Shown here one piece after another: positions 1-6,405 of a DNA stretch of 6,405 bases. The position numbers were made by a program, and so were the translations under genes. The first letter of the stretch is position 1. Each line of letters starts with the position of its first letter. The notes beneath the pieces are model-generated. The model saw only the letters and a program-made list of their open reading frames with translations. It had not been told where the DNA came from and searched no databases. This stretch comes from Desulfobulbus sp. (lineage in GTDB: Bacteria > Desulfobacterota > Desulfobulbia > Desulfobulbales > Desulfobulbaceae), in NCBI GenBank assembly GCA_030602145.1, contig JAUWAH010000146.1, forward strand, positions 1-6,405, read 5' to 3'.

Positions 1-1
1 C

Positions 2-1099
2 GCACCGGCGCCACAAGCCCGCTCGGCCGGCGGCCGGGCGGGCAGTGAACTGGATGCCATCATCCGCGCCTTTCACAACTCGCCGGCCTGTGCCGCCGTC
101 AATCAGCGGCTGCCGGAGCGGCGCAGCGGCTTGAACGCCGCCTGGAACCGTTTCATTGCCGACCAGCAGCACCGCTGGTCGAATGCGACCCTCCAGCGGG
201 CCAAACACCTCGATTACACCATGCGCACCGCCCTGTTCGAGGGTCACCTTGAGCGAGGCTGCAACAGTTATGGCGCCTGCGAGCGCAATATCATCGTCCT
301 GTCGATCCGCAACCGGGGCCTTGATGGCTGCTCGGCCCGCCTCGGCTGCCGGGAGCCCGGCGATTTCCAGGGGGTTGCCGCCAGGGTCTCCCAGTACAAC
401 ATCTGGGATGAGGTCCTGACCCAGGTCTCCGGACTGACCTCCTGCTACCTGCGCGCCGACCTCGCCGACCGGGGCAGCGGAGGTGCCGACTACCGCAAAT
501 GGCAGAGTATGCATGCCCAAAGCGTGGCGGATGCGGAGCGGATTCTCTTCGGCAGCGACCGGGACCTGACCGCCATTTTCCCGAACAACACCCTGGCGGA
601 CCTGAAAAACCTCAGACACTACTACCATGCCCCGGCCATGGGCAAGTGTTTCCCCCGTCACGAGCGGGTCGAATACATGTCCGGCGCGGTGGCCCGCAGG
701 GGCAACGATTTCGCCCTCCTGGCCAACACCCGCATTCAGGTGGGCGAGAAAACCGGTGCCGGCTATTTCTTCCGCAGCTTTATCGTCCGCGAGGATCCCG
801 CCCGGGATGTCATCACCCTGGCCGACCACTATCCCGGCTTCGTGGTCGACGGCCGGCGGGTCTCCCTGGGCGGCCCACCCTCCCGGTGTACCGCCTACGG
901 GATCCCCGGCGGCTGCCGGTTCGAGGACATCGGCCGCCATCGGCGAACGCCCCCCTGGGTCAACGCCGGCAAACCGCTGGAGGTGACCTGCACCATCGCT
1001 GACCGGGGCGAACAGTGCCAGGCCGGGGAGCAGCAGCGATCCGTGCGGGTGGGCGGTGTCTGTGACCCCGAAATGCGGCCGTTTTCCGGGATCAACTGA
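2..1099 (+). CDS. Cysteine-rich, probably exported protein of unknown function (5' partial)
   Basis: I do not recognise this protein. The frame is open from the left edge to the TGA at 1097-1099, giving 365 visible residues. A TTG at 131 could act as a start, but the frame stays open and protein-like before it, beginning with an Ala/Pro/Gly/Arg-rich stretch that resembles a linker after a signal peptide. I therefore infer that the true start is upstream. Twelve cysteines are spread along the chain: one near residue 30, four between about 87 and 116, one near 148, and six in the second half, including SRC, GGC, VTC, EQC and GVC contexts. This fits a periplasmic or secreted protein with disulfide bonds. 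There is no CXXCH haem motif and no obvious membrane segment in the visible part. The first half looks helical and the second half, from about residue 215, looks strand-rich. It lies 16 bases upstream of the efflux genes on the same strand. Confidence is high that it is coding; its function is unknown. Confidence 0.8.
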   Translation, partial: APAPQARSAGGRAGSELDAIIRAFHNSPACAAVNQRLPERRSGLNAAWNRFIADQQHRWSNATLQRAKHLDYTMRTALFEGHLERGCNSYGACERNIIVLSIRNRGLDGCSARLGCREPGDFQGVAARVSQYNIWDEVLTQVSGLTSCYLRADLADRGSGGADYRKWQSMHAQSVADAERILFGSDRDLTAIFPNNTLADLKNLRHYYHAPAMGKCFPRHERVEYMSGAVARRGNDFALLANTRIQVGEKTGAGYFFRSFIVREDPARDVITLADHYPGFVVDGRRVSLGGPPSRCTAYGIPGGCRFEDIGRHRRTPPWVNAGKPLEVTCTIADRGEQCQAGEQQRSVRVGGVCDPEMRPFSGIN

Positions 1100-1100
1100 C

Positions 1101-1107
1101 GGACGGG
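1101..1107 (+). promoter_or_regulatory. Ribosome binding site of the outer membrane factor gene
   Basis: GGACGGG lies eight bases before the ATG at 1116, just after the stop codon of the upstream gene. It is a moderate Shine-Dalgarno match. It supports 1116 as the start over the in-frame GTG at 1056, which would lie inside the upstream gene and add 20 residues before the signal peptide. Confidence 0.55.
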
Positions 1108-1115
1108 ATGCCTCG

Positions 1116-2603
1116 ATGCGTTGTTGCCCCAACCTGTCACCTGGCCATAACAGTGGCCCCGCACGGTCCCCCAACCGCCGGCCGGGGATCGTTGCCCCGG
1201 CCCTGCTCTGCCTGCTCGTGCTGGCAACGCTGACCCTCCTGGGCGGTTGCCGAGCCTTTGCACCCGTTCCCCCCACCCAGCCGCCGTTGCCGGCAGGGTA
1301 TCGCGATGCCACGGCCGGAGTCGCCATCGACGACCGCTGGTGGCAGGATTTTCGCAGCCCGAAACTGAGCAGCCTCATCGAAGAGGGGCTGCACGCGGCT
1401 CCAGACATCCGGATCGCCCTGGCCCGGTTGGACCAGGCCCAGGCAGCGGCGGCGAAAACCGGCAGCGGTCTGTGGCCGTCGCTCAGCGGCGGCGCCGATG
1501 CCAGTCGCACATGGTTTGGCCCGGATGCGGGCGGCCAGGTGAACACCACCACCTATGGCCTGGGACTGGCCGCCAGTTATGAGATCGATCTCTGGGGCCG
1601 CATCGGCTCCCTCCACGAGGCTGACCTGCTGGCGGTCTCGGCCAGCGCCGACGACCTGCGGACCGTGGCCCTCACCATCAGCGGCGAGATCGCCGAAACC
1701 TGGATCTCGCTCTGTTCGGCCAGGCAGCAACTGACCGTTCTCAAGGCCCAGCAGCGGACCAACGACGAGATCCTTTCCACTCTGGAATTGCGGTTCGCCA
1801 ACTCCCTTGCCTCGGCCCTCGATGTTCTCCAACAGCGTGAGGCCATCGCCCAGACCAACACCAGGATCGCGCCCCTGCAGGCCGAGGTCATCCGTCTGGA
1901 GAACCGACTCAATCTGCTGTTGGGCAAACCGCCCGGCTCGGCCGACCTGACCGGAGCCGACACCCTCCCCCTGCCCCTGCCTTTTCCCGCCACCGGCATC
2001 CCGGCCGATCTGCTCCAGGATCGTCCCGATGTCCGTGCCGGCTGGAACCGGCTCCTTGCAGCCGGCTGGGATGTGGCCGCCGCCAAGGCGGATCGGCTGC
2101 CCGCCCTCCGCCTGACCGGCGCCTTCGAGCAAAACGGCGAGGCCCTGCACCGGGTGCTCGACAACTGGCTGGCCCGGCTGGCCCTCGGCCTGACCCTGCC
2201 GATCGTCGATGGCGGCAGTCGTGCAGCCGAGGTGAAGCGGCAGGAAGCCCTGGGAGCCGAGCGGTTGGCCGCCTATGAGAAGACCGTGCTGACCGCCCTG
2301 TCGGAGGTGGATTCGGCGGTGCATACCCTGCGCAAGCAGCAGGAACTGCGCGACGCCCTGATCGTTCAGCGTCATGCTGTGGAGGCTGCCCTGTTAAGCG
2401 CCCGGATCCGTTACCAGAACGGTGTGGTCACCTACGACATCGTCCTCAACCTGCTGCTCAAGCTCCAGCAACTCGAACGAACCGTCATCCAGGAGGAGGC
2501 CGCCCTGCTGATCACCCAGACCGGCCTCTGCCGGGCCCTGGGCAAGGGATGGCAATCGACCTTTCCGCTCGCCTCGTCCATCAGTCGCACCCGCCAGCCA
2601 TGA
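1116..2603 (+). CDS. Outer membrane factor lipoprotein of an RND efflux system (TolC/NodT family)
   Basis: This is the outer-membrane exit channel of the efflux pump, 495 residues, a usual length for the family. The N-terminus has a long basic leader, a hydrophobic stretch at about 25-42 and a lipobox-like LGGC with the acceptor at Cys45. The +2 residue is Arg, compatible with outer-membrane sorting. Family signatures follow in order: the WW-x-x-F element at 75-79, a helix beginning with L-x-x-L-I-x-x-G-L, the ID-LWGR motif ending near residue 162, long Ala/Gln/Glu-rich coiled-coil helices, RPDV at 303-306 opening the second repeat, a PIVDGG turn near 366, and a Y-x-N-G-V-x-T-Y-D element from about 433. 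The two repeats are those expected for a trimeric barrel-tunnel. The start at 1116 is supported by the ribosome binding site. The stop overlaps the adaptor gene by four bases. The family call is firm; the substrate is unknown. Confidence 0.93.
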   Translation: MRCCPNLSPGHNSGPARSPNRRPGIVAPALLCLLVLATLTLLGGCRAFAPVPPTQPPLPAGYRDATAGVAIDDRWWQDFRSPKLSSLIEEGLHAAPDIRIALARLDQAQAAAAKTGSGLWPSLSGGADASRTWFGPDAGGQVNTTTYGLGLAASYEIDLWGRIGSLHEADLLAVSASADDLRTVALTISGEIAETWISLCSARQQLTVLKAQQRTNDEILSTLELRFANSLASALDVLQQREAIAQTNTRIAPLQAEVIRLENRLNLLLGKPPGSADLTGADTLPLPLPFPATGIPADLLQDRPDVRAGWNRLLAAGWDVAAAKADRLPALRLTGAFEQNGEALHRVLDNWLARLALGLTLPIVDGGSRAAEVKRQEALGAERLAAYEKTVLTALSEVDSAVHTLRKQQELRDALIVQRHAVEAALLSARIRYQNGVVTYDIVLNLLLKLQQLERTVIQEEAALLITQTGLCRALGKGWQSTFPLASSISRTRQP

Positions 2604-3789
2604 TCCCTGCCAACAACCACCAGCCCGCCCCCCTGTCGAAACGTCTCAAGCTGACCATCTTCGTTCTCTGCCTGCTCGTCGTCGCCGCCGGTGGAGCCGT
2701 CGGTCTTCGCTTCGTCAAGACCCGGCCCCAGCCGCCGCAGCGACCACCGGCCAAGATCGCGCCCCTGGTCGAGACCACCACGGTCCTATCCGGGCAGCAT
2801 ACCGTCATCGTCGACGCACTGGGTACGGTGACCCCTGCCCGCCAGACCGACATCCGACCCGAGGTGGCGGGAACGGTCCGCGAGGTGGCCGAGGGGTTCG
2901 TTCCGGGCGGCCTGATCCCCCGGGGCAAGCCGCTGTTGCGCCTGGACGATGCCGACTTCGTCCTGACCCTGGCCGCCAGGGAGGCGGAGCTGCTACAGGC
3001 CAGGGCTGCATTGGACCTGGAACGCGGCTACCAGCAGGTGGCGCGGCACGAGTGGGAGTTGCTCCGGCGTGCTGACGACAAGACCGACAACCCCGACCTG
3101 GCCCTGCGCAAACCGCAACTGGCCCAGGCCCTGGCCAAGGTCCGGCAGGCGGAGACCGGAGTCGAACAGGCCCGGCTCGATCTCAAGCGGACCACCATGG
3201 TGGCGCCGTTCACCGGCCTGATCATGGAGAAGAACGCCGAAATCGGCTCACGGGTCTCCAGCCAGGATGTGGTCGCGACCCTGGTGGACACCGCTTCCTA
3301 CTGGGTGCAGGCCACCCTGCCCGTCGATCGGCTGGCCTGGATCACCTTTGCCGAGGGCGGCGGCAGTGGCTCGAAGGTCCACATCACCTCCCCGGCGAGC
3401 GGCGCCCGGGCCGAAGGCCGGCTGCTCACCCTGCGCGGCGACCTGGAAAACCAGGGCCGCATGGCCCGTCTGCTCATCACCCTGCCCGCGCCCCTTGCGG
3501 CGAAGCCGGCCCCCTTCCTGATCGGCGAATATGTCCGCCTGGCCATCGAGGGCCGCACCCTGGACAAGGTCATCGCCCTGCCCCGCGTGGCCCTGCGGGA
3601 GGACGACACCGCCTGGGTGGTCAGTGACGGTGTGCTCCGCATCAGGAAGATCGGTATCGCCTGGCGCGACACCCATACCGTGCTCGTCGACCGGGGCCTG
3701 GCCAACGGCGACCGGGTGATCACCGGCACGGTGGCCACGCCCATCGACGGCATGTCGGTCACCCTGACGCCGGACGGAGGCAACCGGCC

Positions 3790-3793
<4 letters not shown>
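2600..3793 (+). CDS. Periplasmic adaptor (membrane fusion protein, HlyD/AcrA type) of an RND efflux system
   Basis: This 397-residue adaptor links the permease to the outer-membrane channel. Residues about 18-36 form one hydrophobic segment after a short basic leader. No lipobox is present, so an uncleaved inner-membrane anchor or a signal peptide is likely, followed by a Pro-rich linker at 43-55. The first lipoyl half-motif covers about 73-117 (ALGTV, then EVAGTV, then a G-x-x-L-x-x-G-x-x-L-L-R-L-D pattern). A helical hairpin runs over about 120-197, and the second lipoyl half begins with APFTGLI at 202-208. A beta-barrel domain and a membrane-proximal domain (V-I-A-L-P-R-x-A-L, then G-L-x-x-G-D-x-V) complete the family architecture. 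The ATG at 2600 overlaps the previous stop (ATGA). An in-frame ATG at 2549 would add 17 residues, but the overlap and normal leader length favour 2600. No clear Shine-Dalgarno sequence precedes 2600, consistent with translational coupling. Substrate unknown. Confidence 0.92.
3776..3780 (+). promoter_or_regulatory. Ribosome binding site of the RND permease gene
   Basis: A full GGAGG lies nine bases before the ATG at 3790, inside the end of the adaptor gene. It fixes the permease start and suggests efficient initiation in addition to coupling through the ATGA overlap. Confidence 0.75.

Positions 3794-6405
<2,612 letters not shown>

Noticed and set aside
499..1002. Second plus-strand open frame inside the cysteine-rich gene
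   Set aside because: It is an Arg/Pro/Gly-rich shadow frame within a coherent longer gene.
1056..1115. Upstream GTG start for the channel gene at 1056
   Set aside because: It would overlap the previous gene by 44 bases and lengthen an already long signal leader. The ATG at 1116 has a better-placed ribosome binding site.
1137..2375. A 412-codon open frame on the minus strand opposite the channel gene
   Set aside because: It is a Gly/Gln-rich shadow of the outer membrane factor, with no ribosome binding site or recognisable motif.
2549..2599. Upstream ATG start for the adaptor gene at 2549
   Set aside because: The purine-rich AAGGG directly abuts this ATG, too close to serve as a binding site. 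The ATGA overlap at 2600 matches the junction to the permease gene.

Overview
The window is GC-rich DNA (I estimate well above 60% GC) packed with plus-strand coding sequence. It comes from a Gram-negative bacterium: it encodes an outer-membrane channel lipoprotein, a periplasmic adaptor and an inner-membrane RND pump. The style suggests a proteobacterium or a Desulfobacterota-like lineage. No marker gene is present, so this placement is a weak inference.

Layout: (1) Bases 2-1099 are the 3' part of a cysteine-rich protein that I do not recognise, probably exported; its start lies upstream of the window. (2) Sixteen bases later, 1116-2603 encodes a TolC/NodT-type outer membrane factor with a lipoprotein signal. 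(3) 2600-3793 encodes an HlyD/AcrA-type membrane fusion protein that starts inside the stop codon of the gene before it (ATGA overlap). (4) 3790-6405 encodes the first 872 residues of an RND permease. It also starts with an ATGA overlap, has a good ribosome binding site, and runs off the right edge before its last transmembrane segments.

Genes 2-4 form a complete tripartite efflux set in the order channel, adaptor, pump. The permease takes substrate from the periplasm or inner membrane using the proton gradient, the adaptor bridges the periplasm, and the lipidated channel opens to the outside. The overlaps imply one transcript and coupled translation. The substrate cannot be read from the sequence. 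The permease belongs to the proton-driven drug/amphiphile type rather than the heavy-metal type, judging by its transmembrane segment 4 motif.

The least explained part is the cysteine-rich protein directly upstream, which may or may not belong to the operon. I see no RNA gene, mobile element, CRISPR array, regulator gene, convincing promoter or terminator. No gene-free stretch longer than 16 bases exists. I did not find a clearly new system.
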